This document shows, one piece after another, positions 48,062 to 60,900 of a stretch of DNA of 64,000 bases. The notes under the pieces are model-generated. The model ran no database searches. It was not told the DNA's origin and saw only the letters and a list, made by a program, of their open reading frames with translations. Each line of letters starts with the position of its first letter. The first letter of the stretch is position 1. Both the position numbers and the translations under genes were made by a program. The DNA comes from Typhlomys cinereus. Taxonomy: Eukaryota; Chordata; Mammalia; Rodentia; Platacanthomyidae. The stretch covers positions 2,373,501-2,437,500 of the forward strand of contig JALPQD010000116.1 of NCBI GenBank assembly GCA_023101885.1, given 5' to 3'.

Positions 48062-48216
48062 TTAAGACAGAGCAGGCGCACATGTTTCTCAAGGTAGAGG
48101 TCAGCTTTCGGAAGTTGGTTCTCTCAGTCCACCATGTGGACTCTCAGAATTAAACTCAGTTGGCTGGATCTGCATAAGGCATATTTATCTACCCACTGAG
48201 CCATTTCTCCCACCCT
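48062..48216 (-). mobile_element. B2/B3-like SINE, antisense
   Basis: 'aggtagaggtcagctttcgg', 'ttggttctctcagtccacca' and 'ctacccactgagccatttct' form the reverse complement of a B3-type element, tail to head. Confidence 0.8.
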
Positions 48217-48274
48217 AATTTCTTCTTTTTCGGGATACTTATTCCATTGGCTAAAAGAAAAGCTTATTGACTAT

Positions 48275-48700
48275 TATAGTTAGATACGGGTGTCAACTTG
48301 ACGGTTGAGAGTTCAACTCTTGACATGCATGTAAAGAATAAATATTTAAGTCCAGAGTGAACCTGCAGGAGATTGTCTAGTTAATGGGTAAGTCTTCCAT
48401 GTTGGGTGAGACTAGTCATCAGGCAGGTAAAGAAGATGAAGGGAACGGGCTGACAAAGGTGGCATTCTCCTGTATACGCTACCAGACATGTTGATCTGGC
48501 AAGTAAAAATTGTCCCTTTCTCAATCGTTGTGTGGATGTGATGTAGCCAGTTCCATTGGTTCTTGGTGTTGGTGTGAGTGCTCCTGCCAAGCTAGACAAA
48601 CAGCTATAACAAGACAATCATAAGTGAGAATAAGACCCTTGTTCCCTTAAGTTATTTTGTCATTCATTTATCAGTATATTCAGGGTAAATGCTACAATGA
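48275..48700 (+). mobile_element. DNA-transposon-like (hAT/URR1-type) element
   Basis: 'gggtgtcaacttgacggttg' near the start and 'gtgagaataagacccttgtt' + 'cccttaagttattttgtc' near the end mirror an abundant rodent non-autonomous repeat that I associate with URR1. Terminal repeats and target duplication were not confirmed. Confidence 0.5.
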
Positions 48701-49019
48701 AGTTTCACAGCACAGTATAAACTTTTATATGTGCTTTCTCAGATTTTTATTGTCTGCTTAATATATTTTGTGGCTATTTTTATTAAGTGCATATAAATTA
48801 AGAATCACTAAATCCTTCTGGTGGGTTAACATTAACAATTATGCCATATATAACATTATCGTGTGCCTTAAAGTCTACTTTAATATTACTTCAGTTGCTC
48901 TAATTATATTTTGAAATCTTACTGTTTTTGACTTTTCTGTACCCTATTTCATAATTAGATATTATCTTAAATCTTTTTTGATAATTCTTTCAATTAGTGT
49001 TAAGTCAACTTACGTGTAT

Positions 49020-49460
49020 TTTGTTGTGATAAACTACTTTGACATAAGAAACTTAAGTGAGAAAAGGTTTATTATTTTGGCTTACAGTATCCAAAAGAAA
49101 CATAGGCCATCATGGTGAGGAAGATGGCAAGCAGATACGGCATGGCAGCAGAAGCAGGAGGCTGACTGTTCCACTGCAGTCATACTCATGAAGCAGGGGG
49201 AGGAGACAGAAAAGGGGGGAGAGAGAGAAAAAGGGAGAGAGAGAAAACAGGAAGTCGAGCCATATCAAACCTCAAGGTCAAGTAAGGCTCGGTCTCCTAA
49301 GAGTTTCATCAGCTAAGGGTGCATGCCTAGTATATCTAAGGGATGCTATGCATGCTAGTATATCTAAGGGATGCTATGCATGCCTAGTATATCTAAGGGA
49401 TGCTATGCATGCCTAGTATATCTAAGGTTCAGATTCTGAACCCCACCACTGAAAAAACAA
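49020..49460 (-). mobile_element. Unresolved rodent repeat, antisense, carrying a minisatellite
   Basis: 'gaaaaggtttattattttgg' + 'cttacag' is the reverse complement of the 3' end common to the URR1-like repeats. It continues with purine-rich 'gaggagacagaaaaggggg' sequence and a tandem repeat at 49321-49427. Family assignment is weak. Confidence 0.4.
49321..49427. repeat. 29-bp minisatellite, 3.7 copies
   Basis: Units at 49321-49349, 49350-49377 (one base shorter), 49378-49406 and a partial 49407-49427, each starting 'gcatgcctagtatatctaag' apart from the shortened one. Units are otherwise identical, so the expansion is recent. Confidence 0.95.
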
Positions 49461-49954
49461 AGTAAAAGGAGAGGAGAGAAAAAACAAAATTTTCTCTCCT
49501 GCTGCTTTTTCTCTAGCTTCACAGTGATGTATTAGTTTAATGCTAATGCTAAATCACCTTAAATATTATAATATGTATCTCTTAATAACTGGTCTGCTAG
49601 TGAGTTAGTACTTTCAGGACATTCCAGAGAGTAGTACAACTTAGACTAATGTCATTCTGCTCATCTTGTCTACTGTCATTTTTCTACAATGCAGCCAAGA
49701 ATCATTAAGGCTCAGTTTCACACATATATAATACCTTATCAATACTCTTGGTTTCTTTTTCCATTTTCCCTTTTTCCATGGTTCCCTTCTGAAATACTTT
49801 TTTCTGCATAAAACTCACTCTGGTCAGATCTACTCTTGACATGTAATTCTAGTTTTGCTTACCTATGAAATTATTTCTTCATTTTGAAGGATATTTTCCC
49901 AGAAAGCAGAATCTATATTGGTAGTTATTTTCTTTTGACAATAACATTATTTTT

Positions 49955-50140
49955 ATTACATTTATTTATTGTGTGTGCATGCGTGCACACGCCATGACAT
50001 ATGCATGAAGATCAAAGGACAATTTGTAGGCACTGGTTCTCTCCTTTACCACATGGGATCTAGTGATCAAATTCTGTTTGTCAGGCTGGAAGGCAAGCAC
50101 TTTTACCTGTTGAGCAACTGTCTTGGTGACTCTTTTGAGC
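49955..50140 (-). mobile_element. B2/B3-like SINE, antisense
   Basis: 'tgtgtgcatgcgtgcacacg' tail, 'actggttctctcctttacca', 'tgtcaggctggaaggcaagc' and 'acctgttgagcaactgtctt' are the reverse complement of a B3-type SINE. Confidence 0.75.
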
Positions 50141-50357
50141 ATTTCAAAAGATGTCATTCCAATGTCTTTTAGGGTCCATCATTTCTCAGCTGCTAGCCTT
50201 ATTGTTGCCTTTTTGAAATAATGTCTGTTTTTCATTATTCTTCTATATTGTTGTGAGTAATTGTACTTTTCATTTATAATATGTGGGATATCTTTCTTCC
50301 CTTTGGTAATTGCTGGTAATTATTAATTCGAATGTGACATTTAGCAACCTTTTCCTT

Positions 50358-50951
50358 TTTTTTTTAACATTTTTTTATTATTATTTCCGCTCATACAAAC
50401 TTAGTAGGTACACCGGTTCCCTCCCTCCCTCCTCCGCACCCCCCCACCCCTCTGCTCATCCTCCCCTCACCCCTTCCTCCCCATCCCCCAGTGCCTCCCC
50501 CCCACAACCCAGAGAATCCTTTAATGTGCATGCCAGACTCTCCTCTGGGCCCTCCTCTCCGATGACGGACAAGGACCCAGCGGCATTTCCCTGAACCCTT
50601 TCCTGTGTTCCCCTTAAGCATAGGAACACTACTGTGGCTGTCAATCCCTTGCCTCCAAGGATCTTGGTGCCTTTAGCAAATGCTAGACTTTGTGGGGTCA
50701 ATAGTGTGTTGGACATTGCGTGGGGCATGCAAAGTCCAATTATGATTGCTTCGGCCCTAATTTGTGTGGAGTATCTTGCATATCATTGCTCCTACCATCC
50801 TTGTGCTCTTACAATCTTACCACCTCTCTTTTGCAAATTTCCCTGAGCTTCAGGATGGGGAGAGATTAGGCTGGCTTAGTTCTTTCTAGGTGGTTGATAT
50901 AGTCTCTGAAGTTCTGGATTGTGGTTTGTTGATTTTCTTTTGAAGTTTTGC
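50358..50951 (-). mobile_element. L1 3' UTR (copy 7), antisense, first of two at one site
   Basis: 5'-truncated L1: T-run, 'ctcatacaaacttagtaggt', C-rich tract, the 'gccaaggatcttggtgcct' block region and an end at 'ttttgaagttttgc'. Flanks: 'tttagcaaccttttcctt' (50340-50357) and 'tttagcagcctttttctt' (50952-50969), 16 of 18 positions equal. Confidence 0.88.
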
Positions 50952-50969
50952 TTTAGCAGCCTTTTTCTT

Positions 50970-53132
50970 TTTTTTTTTAATACATTTTTATTATTATTTC
51001 AGCTCATACAAACTTAATAGGTACACCAGTTCCCTTCCTCCCTCCTCCTCCCCCCCTGAACCCCCTGTTCCTCCTCCCCTCACCTCTCCCTCCCCATCCC
51101 CCCGTGCCTCCCACCCCAATTCCCAGAGTCCTTTTTTGTGCATGCCTGACTCTCCTCTGGGCCCTCCTCTCCGATGACGGACAAGGACCCAGTGGCATTT
51201 CCTTGAACCCTTTCCTGTGTTCCCCTTAAGCATAGGAACACTACTGTGGCTGTCAATCCCTTGCCTCCAAGGATCTTGGTGCCTTTAGCAGATGCTAGAC
51301 TTTGTGAGGTCAACAGTGTGTTGGACATTGCGCCGGGCATGCAATGTCCAATTATGATTGCTTCGGCCCTAACTTGTGTGGAGTATCTTGCAAATCATTG
51401 CTCCTCCCATCCTTTCGCTCTTACACTCTTACTGCCCCCTCTTTCGCAAATGTCCCTGAGCTTCAGGATGGGGAGAGATTAGTCTGGCCTAGTTCTAGGT
51501 GGTTGATATAGAGTCTCTGAAGTTCTGGATAGTGGTTCGTTGATTTTCTTTTGCAGTTTTGTTGCTCCTGTAATGCCCTTCACTCCATCGTGATGGGCAC
51601 TGTATGTCACTCCCTGGCCAGAGACAGAAAGCTGTTAAACTGGAGTCTTATTATAAGAGCACATTCAAGGGTAGATGTAATACTTATACCCAAAATTGGA
51701 ATCGCAGGGTCATATGGCCTTAGGCAATGGGAGGGGTCAATCACCCATTTGCAAAATGCTTACTTTTTAATCTGCCGAACTATATGCCCTCCCCTTCTGG
51801 TGAGTTCATACCCCCTTAGTTGTAAATAATCAGTAACAAATGTCTGTGAACTTAACTAGGTGTCACATTACTTTCTTGCAGTCCTTGATGGAGGCCTATT
51901 TTCTCTACTGTAACATGGTCACTTCTCTCCTTGTTTCTGGTGTGGCCCTCCAACCCCATCCCTCCTGTTCATAATCCTTGCAATTACTGTAGGTATTACA
52001 TAGATTTACCTATGAGTGTCTCAAGATGGGCTGGGTGGGTTTGGTATTAGGAGCCACCTATTAGGGAGTACATACTGCGCTTAATTTTCTGGGTCTGGGA
52101 TACTTCACTTAATATAATTGTTTCTAATGACATCCATTTCCCGGCAAATTCCAGTAATTCATCATTTTTGATGGCTGAGTAGTACTCCATTGTATAGATG
52201 TACCACAGTTTCCTTATCCACTCGTCAACTGTTGGACATTTGGGTTGATTCCATGTCTTTGCTATTGTAAACAGTGCTGCTATGAACATGGTTGTGCTTG
52301 TGCTATCGAGGTGAACCTCTGCTGTATGGGGGGTTACACCCAAAAGTGGAATCGCAGGGTCATATGGCATTTCAATCTTTAATTTCTTTAAGAATCTCCA
52401 GATGGCTCGCCAGAGTGGCTGTATGAGCCTGCACTTCCACCAGCAATGTAGGAGAGTTCCCCTCTCTCCACATCCTCTCCAGCATTTGGTGTTGTTTGTA
52501 TTGTGGATTTTTGCCATCCTGACCGGGGTGAGATGATATCTCAGGGAAGTTTTGATTTGCATTTCCCTGATGGCTAAAGAAGTGGAGCATTTTTTAAGAT
52601 ATTTGTTAGACATTTTAATTTCATCCCTGGTAAAATTTCTTTTAAGTTCCAGGGCCCATTTTTTAATTGGGCCATTGGTTTCCTTGGTGTTTAGTTTTCT
52701 AAGTTCATTGTGCACTTTGGACAGCAGAGTTCTATCAGATGTGTGGTTAGTGAAGATTTTCTCCCATTCTGGGGGTTGCCTTTGAGCTCGTGTTACAATC
52801 TCTTTATCTGAACAGAAGCTCTTTAATTTCGCAAGATCCCAACTGTTGAGAGTTGGTAGCAGTGACTGTGCCATCGGATGTCTGTTTAGGAACTGTTGGC
52901 CTAGCCCAATCAGCTCGAGGGAGTTCCCTATCCTTTCAACTATGGTTTTTATAGTCTCTGGCCTTCTAACAAGGTCCTTGATCCATTTGGAATTAAGTCT
53001 TATACATGGTGACAAGTATGGGTCCAGCTTTAATCTTCTGCTTGTGGAGATCCAGTTTTGCCAGCACCATTTGTTTTAGATGCTGTTCTTTTTCCATTGG
53101 ATTCTTTGGGCCCCTTTGTCAAAGACCAAATG
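50970..53132 (-). mobile_element. Young L1 (copy 8), antisense, second at the same site
   Basis: 2,163 bases: T-run, 3' UTR, then the C-terminal third of ORF2. The target-site duplication 'agcagcctttttctt' at 50955-50969 and 53133-53147 is identical. It retains the 3' UTR block absent in copies 2 and 4. Its 3' UTR contains the ORF2-derived replacement also found in copy 1. The near-identical flanks suggest it is younger than copy 7. Confidence 0.93.
52047..53132 (-). pseudogene. L1 ORF2 C-terminal fragment (copy 8)
   Basis: One open frame of 322 codons (53015-52047) from 'MSPCIRLNSKWIKDL' to the usual '...IGGS' stop. It includes 'EKIFTNHTSDRTLLSKVHNE' and the cysteine motif [18 protein letters not shown] (about 52430-52485). 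A further ORF2 piece upstream is out of frame because of changes near 53040-53085. It is 5'-truncated, with no endonuclease or RT domain. It is the best-preserved coding remnant here, consistent with recent insertion. Confidence 0.9.
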
Positions 53133-53147
53133 AGCAGCCTTTTTCTT

Positions 53148-54170
<1,023 letters not shown>

Positions 54171-54174
54171 TAGT

Positions 54175-54860
54175 ATTCACACAAAAACTGTCTTGATAAC
54201 TTGCTTATTATATTTTCTAGATCCAGCCATTTGCCAGCAAATTCTACAGTCTTGTCCTTCTTGATAACTGAACAGTATTCCATTGTGTATATGTACCATA
54301 GTTTCATTACCTCTTCTTCTGTTGATAGGAATGGTTGTTGATTCCATTTTCTTGCTATTGTAAAGAGAGCGGCAATGAACATGGAAGAACATGTATTTTG
54401 TAGCAAGATACAGAGTTCCTTAGGAATATTTCCAGTAGTATAGACTGGGTCATATGGTAGTTCCATTTTTAGCTTTATGAGGAACCTCTATATTGATTTC
54501 CAAAGTGACTGTACCAGTTTACACTCCCACCACCAATAACTGTTCCCTTTTCTCCACATTCTTGCCAACATTCGTTCTTGTAATGTTTGCATTTGTATTT
54601 CTTCAATCAGCACTTATACAGGTACTATTTTTCCTTGTAGCCTTTTGGATGTATTTATTCTTCTTTTTCATCTTCAGTATTCCTTCCAATGTTTTCTGTA
54701 GCCCTGGCTTAGTAGTCACATAGCCTTTTAGCCTGTTTCTGTCGTGGAATATTTTTCTTTCACCTTTTATTATGATTGATAGTTTTTCTGGATATAATAG
54801 TCTGGGTTGGCATTTGTGTTTACTCATAACATGTATTATAGCTCTCCAAGCCCTTCTGGC
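54175..54860 (-). mobile_element. Old L1, 3' part (ORF2 end joined to ORF1 end), antisense
   Basis: The minus strand reads ORF1 C-terminal domain ('KARRAWRAIIHVMSKHKC', 'GERKIFHDRNRLKGYVTT', ending at about 54605) and then, within a few bases, ORF2 C-terminal sequence (54600-54175, 'TVEFAGKWLDLENII'). The endonuclease and RT regions are absent. Joined at 54850-54890 to the inverted 5' part of what is probably the same element. Confidence 0.75.
54605..54860 (-). pseudogene. L1 ORF1 C-terminal domain fragment
   Basis: Recognised by the 'ARRAW' helix, 'QPRLLYPEKLSIIIKGERK', and 'YVTTKPGLQKTLEGILK'. These are the C-terminal RNA-binding domain and tail of ORF1p. Upstream ORF1 sequence in this orientation is missing because the element is inverted near the ARRAW codons. 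Confidence 0.85.
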
Positions 54861-54869
54861 TTTTGCATT

Positions 54870-55215
54870 TTGCACTGAATTGTGTAAAGCCCAGGCATAT
54901 TCACAGACTGCTTTTCTCCTTGCCCTCCATCCTCCCTGGGAGTTGCCTACGTTCCCAATCACCAGGAGATTTCAACTGTGCAATACTCAAAGAAGTTTAT
55001 GTACCACTCTATCCCTTGCTCCCTGCCCTCATTGGGAGTTGCCCATGTGCCCAGGTGTCCATAGAGCTTTCGACTGTGAGCTACCCAGGCAAGCTCCCCG
55101 GCTACTTTTCCCCATACCCTCTGTCCCTGCTGGGAGTTGTCTGTGTGCCCAGATTCTGGGAGCTTTCAACTACAATACTTTACATTGGCCAGGTAAGCTT
55201 GTGTCAGCCTCTTTA
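54870..55215 (+). repeat. L1 5' UTR monomers (about 97 bp, 3+ copies)
   Basis: Three diverged tandem units share 'ctgggagttgcc' type sequence; the 'agtt' cores lie at 54941, 55037 and 55135 (spacing 96 and 98). Each is followed by 'ctttcaactgtg' type sequence and a partial unit precedes them. The array lies directly upstream of sense ORF1 N-terminal sequence, as promoter monomers do in rodent L1s. The monomer type is not one I can name. Confidence 0.65.
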
Positions 55216-56130
55216 AATCCAGATGTCCACATTAAATTGGAAAAACAGAAACAACACAAGAAGCCAAAGAAATAGGTCTCCTCCCTAAATCATCAATCCC
55301 CATACAATAACTTTTCCTGAGAGTAGCCCACTTGATGTCAATCAAGAGAGAAATAATCTCGACATTCAGATCCAAAGACCATTACAAACATGAGGACACA
55401 GATCCAAGAGAATACAGATTAACATTTAAACAAATATGAAGAAGAACACAATAAATTCAGGAAAGAAGAAAACATAAATAAGCAACTAGATAAATAATTT
55501 AAAAGACAGTTGAAGATCTGAAAACAAATTCAGAAACACTGAAAAAAACCAAAGTGATCTGTGCATAAACATAGAAGCACTGAAAAAAACCCAAACTGAA
55601 ATAGTGCTTTACTTGAAAAATTCACACAATGCAACTAAAAATTCAATAGAGAATCTCAAAAATAGAACTGATCACATAGAAAACAGAGTATTGGAATTCA
55701 AAATGAGAAAAATTGATAAGTTAATTAAAGAAACTGATAAAATGAAAAATGTGCATGAAGAGAACATACAGAACTTTGGGACACCATATGAAGACCCAAC
55801 CTAAGTAGGGATAATAGGTATCCCAAAAGCAGACACACAACAGGAAGACCCATCATGCAGAATTAAGGAAATGATAGAGAAAAACTTCTCTAACTTAAGA
55901 AAGGCGATGCCCATTTAGAACTATGAGACACACAGGAACTCTAAATATCCAAGACACACACAAAAAAAACACCCCTCAACATATTATATGTCCCCTATTA
56001 AATAGACACAATAAAAATAAGATTTTAAAAGTTGCAAAGCAGAAGGACGAAAATCACATACAAAGGCAAGTCCATCAGGTTAACACATACCACATTTTTA
56101 ATTCATCTATTGACAAGCACTTATACTGAT
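55216..56130 (+). pseudogene. Old L1 ORF1 N-terminal/middle part (inverted half)
   Basis: Sense ORF1: coiled-coil sequence rich in N/K/E ('KNSIENLKNRTDHIENR' at 55633-55683), RRM-like 'VGIIGIPKADTQQ' near 55807, 'IKEMIEKNFSNLRK' near 55863, and '...QRQVHQV' near 56060. It stops at about 56130, just before the ARRAW region found antisense at 54605-54860. Several stops and frameshifts. Confidence 0.75.
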
Positions 56131-56139
56131 TCTATAGCA

Positions 56140-57920
56140 TGACTATCATTCATACTGCCATGATAAACATGACTGTGTGACATTTATATTATATACTGAT
56201 GTTGATACACTTGTGTATATACCCAAGTATATGGGTATATGGCCAGATGAATTTGTGCTTTCATCAACAGTGTATAAAAATTACTCTTACAGTCCAATCT
56301 TCACCAGCATTGGATGATGATTTCCTAATGAAATCATTTGTGACCAGAGTGAGATGAAATCTGAAAATCTTTTTGATGTACAGTTCCTACATAGCTACTT
56401 TTATTTTCCAGGATTCATAGTCCTTTGTACTTCTTTTGAGAACTAGCTGTTTAGAGCATTTGTCCAATTACTGATTGCTTGCTTCTGTTTGGAATGTTTG
56501 TATAGATGGAAATGAATTTTTTCTGCTCTGCTGCAAATTGTCTCTACATTCTCTTGATAGTTTCCTTTGCTGTGCACAGAAGTCAGACATAATCTTATTT
56601 GCCAATTATTTCTTGAGCTAATTGAGTTCTATTCAGAAAGTCCCTACCTGTTTTTGTCTATAAATATTTCCTTATATTTCCTTTTAGTATATTGAAAATT
56701 TATGCATTACATTAACATCTTTGATATAGTCTTTGTTTATGTGTGTGTGGTGTTTGTGTGTATATTATGTGCATGGAAACCAGAAGATGACATTGGGTGT
56801 CATTTTCTATCACATTCTAGCCTATTTCTTTGAGACAAATTCTGTTACTGAACCTGGAGCTATTCTTGGAGCCAGAAAGCCCCAAGTGATCCTATTAGCT
56901 CCATCCTGTTCCCTACTCTTCTTAGGTGAAAGGTGTATGTGCAATGTGCCAGCTTCATGAGGCTTCTAAGAATTTAAACTCAGGTCCTCATGCTTGTTTA
57001 GTAGATAGTCTTATCTACAAAGTCATAGCCTCAGATTTTTAATTCTTTTTGAACTGACTTTTTTAAACAGGGTGAGAGACAGGGATCTAATTGCAAATTC
57101 GTCTACATGTGAGCGTGGCCTTATTTCTGGGTCTTTCATTATACTCCATTAGTCTAGGTGTCTGATTTTCTATTATGGTTCTGTGGTATTACTTAAAATG
57201 AAGCATTGTGATACTTCTGAAATTGCTTTTTTTTTTTTTTTGCTTAGGATTGCTTTGCCTACTCAGGTCTTTTGTGTTTTCATATAAATTTCAGGATTAA
57301 ATTTCTTGTACTTTGAAGACTGATTATCATTTGAATTTTGATGTGCATTGCATTCTGTCTGTTAGTGATAAATCCATTTTCACCACATTAATCTGCTAAT
57401 CTATGAGCATGGGGGGTCTTTCCATCTTTTAGGGTCTTTGATTTCATCAGTATCTTAAAGTTTTTACTGCAGAAGTCTTTTACTATGTTAGTCCTCACTC
57501 CAACCATGGCTATTATTTTAAGTGATTACAAATGAGATTGCTTTTATTAATTTATTCCCAGCATGTATGTTACTGGTATGTAGAAAAGCTACTGACTTTT
57601 TATGCTGTCTTTGTATCCTGCTACTTTGATGCAAGTGTTATTCAGATCTAATAGTAGAGTTTTCAGGGTCTTTTAAGTATATGACTATATCATATTCAAG
57701 TAAAATTCACTTGAGTTCTTCCTTTCTTATTTGTATCTCTTTTCTTTCCTTATTTCTCTGTCTAAAGCTTCAAACACTGTGTTAAATAAGAGTGCTGGAG
57801 TGGACACCTTTGACTCATTCCTTGAATCTAGAAGTACTTTACATTTTTCTCTGTTTGGCATCGTGTTGTTTACAGGCTGCCATCTTATACAGTATAATAT
57901 AATCAATAATGATTGATAAG
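56140..57920 (-). mobile_element. Ancient L1, antisense, split by a B4
   Basis: Antisense ORF2 landmarks: 'gaccagagtgagatgaaatc' near 56342, 'ttgtccaattactgattg' near 56460, 'tgggtctttcattatactcc' near 57129, 'ttgcttaggattgctttgcc' near 57239, and 'ttaaataagagtgctggagt' near 57781. These appear in the expected 3'-to-5' order. Strongly diverged. Confidence 0.65.
56738..57035 (-). mobile_element. B4 SINE, antisense
   Basis: 'ttctttgagacaaattctgt' + 'tactgaacctggagctattc' (B1-like half) followed by 'aaactcaggtcctcatgctt' and 'cttatctacaaagtcatagc' (ID-like head) is a full-length B4 in reverse. It lies inside an ancient L1. Confidence 0.8.
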
Positions 57921-60900
57921 AAAAAATTCTTTACATATCAATATAGTTATAACTTTTTTGACCCATGATTGGTTAAATCCATGGATATATAACATACAAC
58001 TATGGGGACTAACTATTATTTATTTGGCTTAGCAAATTATAGAATGTCCACCTGAAACAATTATTTGCCTATTACCCATATGCTTTTTACTGTGAAGTCA
58101 CTCAAATTCTGCATCTTAATGAAACTAGATAGTTTCAATGAGTATTGTGTTTACAATTAAAAATGTAATTTCAAAAAAGAAAAGGCAACCAAATGACCAA
58201 CTTTGGGATTAATAGATAACTTTTAATTAACAAAGAAAAATGAAACAAAGTTATAAAAAACGCAATAGTGTTTCCAGAAAATTAAAGAATTTATATAAAA
58301 ATGTATAATGTAAATAACCTATCATAAGAATTAATCACAAAAGATCTAAAAGTTTCCACTGTTCTCTGTAAAAGACAGAAAAACACGATTTTAATAGAAT
58401 CAAATGTTACTTAAAATACCTGATTAGCTTTCAAATTCAAATACTAAACAATAATGGACATATTTTTTTCTAAGGAAATATCTGGTTATCTATGTTCATC
58501 AGTATAAAGGAAAAATCCTTCAGGCTTGGAATTAACATAGACTTAGTGATTCTGTGGTGTATAACTCTAATTATCATGGTTTGGGGCCTTTAAAAAGCTG
58601 ACAACTTTTTCATGATGATTTCTAGTAATATTTCAACACTACTTAAGAATACCCTTATTTAAAAATTCTAATGCTAAAAAATAAAGATTTAAAATATACA
58701 ATGAAGGAAATAGTCACAATCTTTGTTTTGTTATAGGTTCACCCAGAATTAATAGCTCCTTTGTACACTTAAAATGGTTATAAGTATTTTTTAGCCATTT
58801 GTAAGTGTTTTTAACTAAAAAATACATTAAAATTCCACAATTTTATTGCACTGAGCATGCCATGCCTGTACTTGGGATAAAATGCCATATCTATTAGGAT
58901 AGTTATAATGAAAGTGTTTCAAGTTCCTTGCCATTGCTATAATCATAATCTTCACTTTTCTAAGACTTACAGTGTATAAAACACTTTCATGTACACTTTT
59001 CAAAGAAAGGCATCATAAGACCATGAATTGATACTAAAATGTTTTCCCTTATGAATAGTGATACTTTTCTGATGGGCAAAGAAGCCACATCTATCATTTT
59101 GTAATTTAAAAATGGAATGCTTGTATTTTTATTCAGTTTCTCAAAGATCATACAGCAGAGCACAGAATCAGCAGGTCCTATGTTGGGGTCTCAGTTTTAT
59201 TTACATGGCAGCTACATGAGATTGAGCAATGTATCCTGTGTATACTTCTTTTTCTTCCTCTGAATATTAGGCAGACTGGCCCAGTAGGATCACAATAAGT
59301 TAAAAAAAGTATCTAAAACAATTTCTAGTATGTAGTAAAAACTTAAGAATACTACTAATAAAGTAATTATTAGTAAAACAACCCATCTTTTCACTGACTA
59401 TAATATGTAAATAACACTTAATATACAAAGAAAGTAAGTATATGAGACAAAGGCTGGTTCAATGTCAAAGATCAAGTCAGGAAAATAAGTATAATTAAAA
59501 GTAGACTTCAGAAGCAAATGAGACAGTGCAGCAAAGAGAGGGGGCCAGCAGAAAAAAACCTGAGACTATACTCACAGCATTTAAATTTGTGATTTTTAAA
59601 CAGTATGGAAAGTTATAGTAAAATTATCATAAGCAATTCTGTTTTAGAAAGAGTAAAATAGAAATACTACTGTTGATATGAGTGTTGAACAAAAAAAACT
59701 AGGTTTGTGAAATAAAGAATAACTAGGATAAAGTGGGATAGGATGCAGGGCATGTGAAAATGGAATAACCTGTCTAAAGTAAGCAGATGCATTATGCTGG
59801 ATTGATCATATAAATTATAAAAAACAGAATAAAAGATTTACCTGCATAGGTTTTCATAAAAAACCCTCTCTTTGCTCTAGCAAAGAACCTAATGAGTATT
59901 CTCACAAAGTGTGGTGTTAGTTGAACAAGGAATCTTACATTTGAAGAGTATATTGTTTAAAGTAACCCTCTGCTGCTGTTATATAAACACATGAAATTAT
60001 ATGCCCATTTACAGAAAACTAATATCATTAACAGTGGTCACTCATCTAGATGGAACACAATCTGAAGGTCTATCACATTCCAGATGTTTATATAAACTAC
60101 ATAATCTTTCATGTCAATATTACAAACAAGAAAAGCTAGGTTATATTCTAAAAGTAAGAATTAATGCATGATGAATCCAACATGTAATCAAGATTAAAAA
60201 TAAACAAATCTTCCCATGTTTTTAACCAAATGTATGAGCATTGAAATTTTTATGTAGTTGTTCTGGTATTACCACTTTATTATGGTTGCTTTTCCCTAAG
60301 GAAGCTTATGATTTGTAGGACTTCACAAATTATATTGAGATATCTTAGAAAAATATAGGAGCTTGCCTGAAAACATTGTAACAACTGTGCAGGGCACACA
60401 ATAAATACCCAATAAACATCTGACTTTGCTGATTTTAAAAATGAGCCTTTAAATATTAAAAATCATTTCATATCACAGAAAGCAAAGCAACCAACATCCA
60501 ATATTAAAGCACAAATTTATAAAAAGGCAAACACATAAGGTGTTGGTACATTATCCTTGACTGTATTTTATGATTCCCTTGAATAAAGGATGCCAGAGTA
60601 AAAAGAGTACTGTATCTGCTCATTGTAAACACTCATTACTCTAGACATCTGAAGGTTGCTTTGTACACACCTGTCTGTAGAGCAGGTGATTGTTCTCTGA
60701 CAAGGTCTGAAGTCCACCTTCTTACCTACCAGTTTTCAGCTTGGCAGGGATTTAACAGGAAGAGTTAAATTCTACTCCTTATAGCAAGGCTCGGTTTTCC
60801 TGCCTGTCATTCTTTCAACCTCACAAGAACAAATTGCTACTTAGAAAAGGGAAAGTCAAACATTTATGAAACATACTACTACTTAGAAAAAATAAGAATT

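Larger units (their letters stand above)
45931..50340 (-). mobile_element. Ancient L1 (L1M-like), antisense, heavily interrupted
   Basis: Antisense ORF2 landmarks: 'tgcagaacagaagtggtga' near 46115 (reverse-transcriptase region before the FADD box), 'gtaatggttttggtattg' near 46563, 'atcccacacttcttcatg' near 47272, and 'tcaatttccaaatattttaa' near 47359. All frames are decayed. It is interrupted by SINEs at 46745, 48062 and 49955, a DNA-transposon-like piece at 48275 and another repeat at 49020. It continues after the double L1 insert at 53148. Confidence 0.65.

Noticed and set aside
49321..49427. CRISPR-like regular repeats
   Set aside because: Units are directly adjacent without spacers, in a mammalian repeat context. 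This is a minisatellite.
52047..53015. Intact 322-codon ORF as a functional gene
   Set aside because: It is the C-terminal third of L1 ORF2 opening at an internal ATG in a 5'-truncated copy with its own TSD. No promoter and no enzymatic domain.
54772..55275. 167-codon plus ORF with Pro/Leu/Cys composition
   Set aside because: It spans antisense ORF1 and the L1 5' UTR monomers. The internal similarity comes from the 97-bp tandem units.
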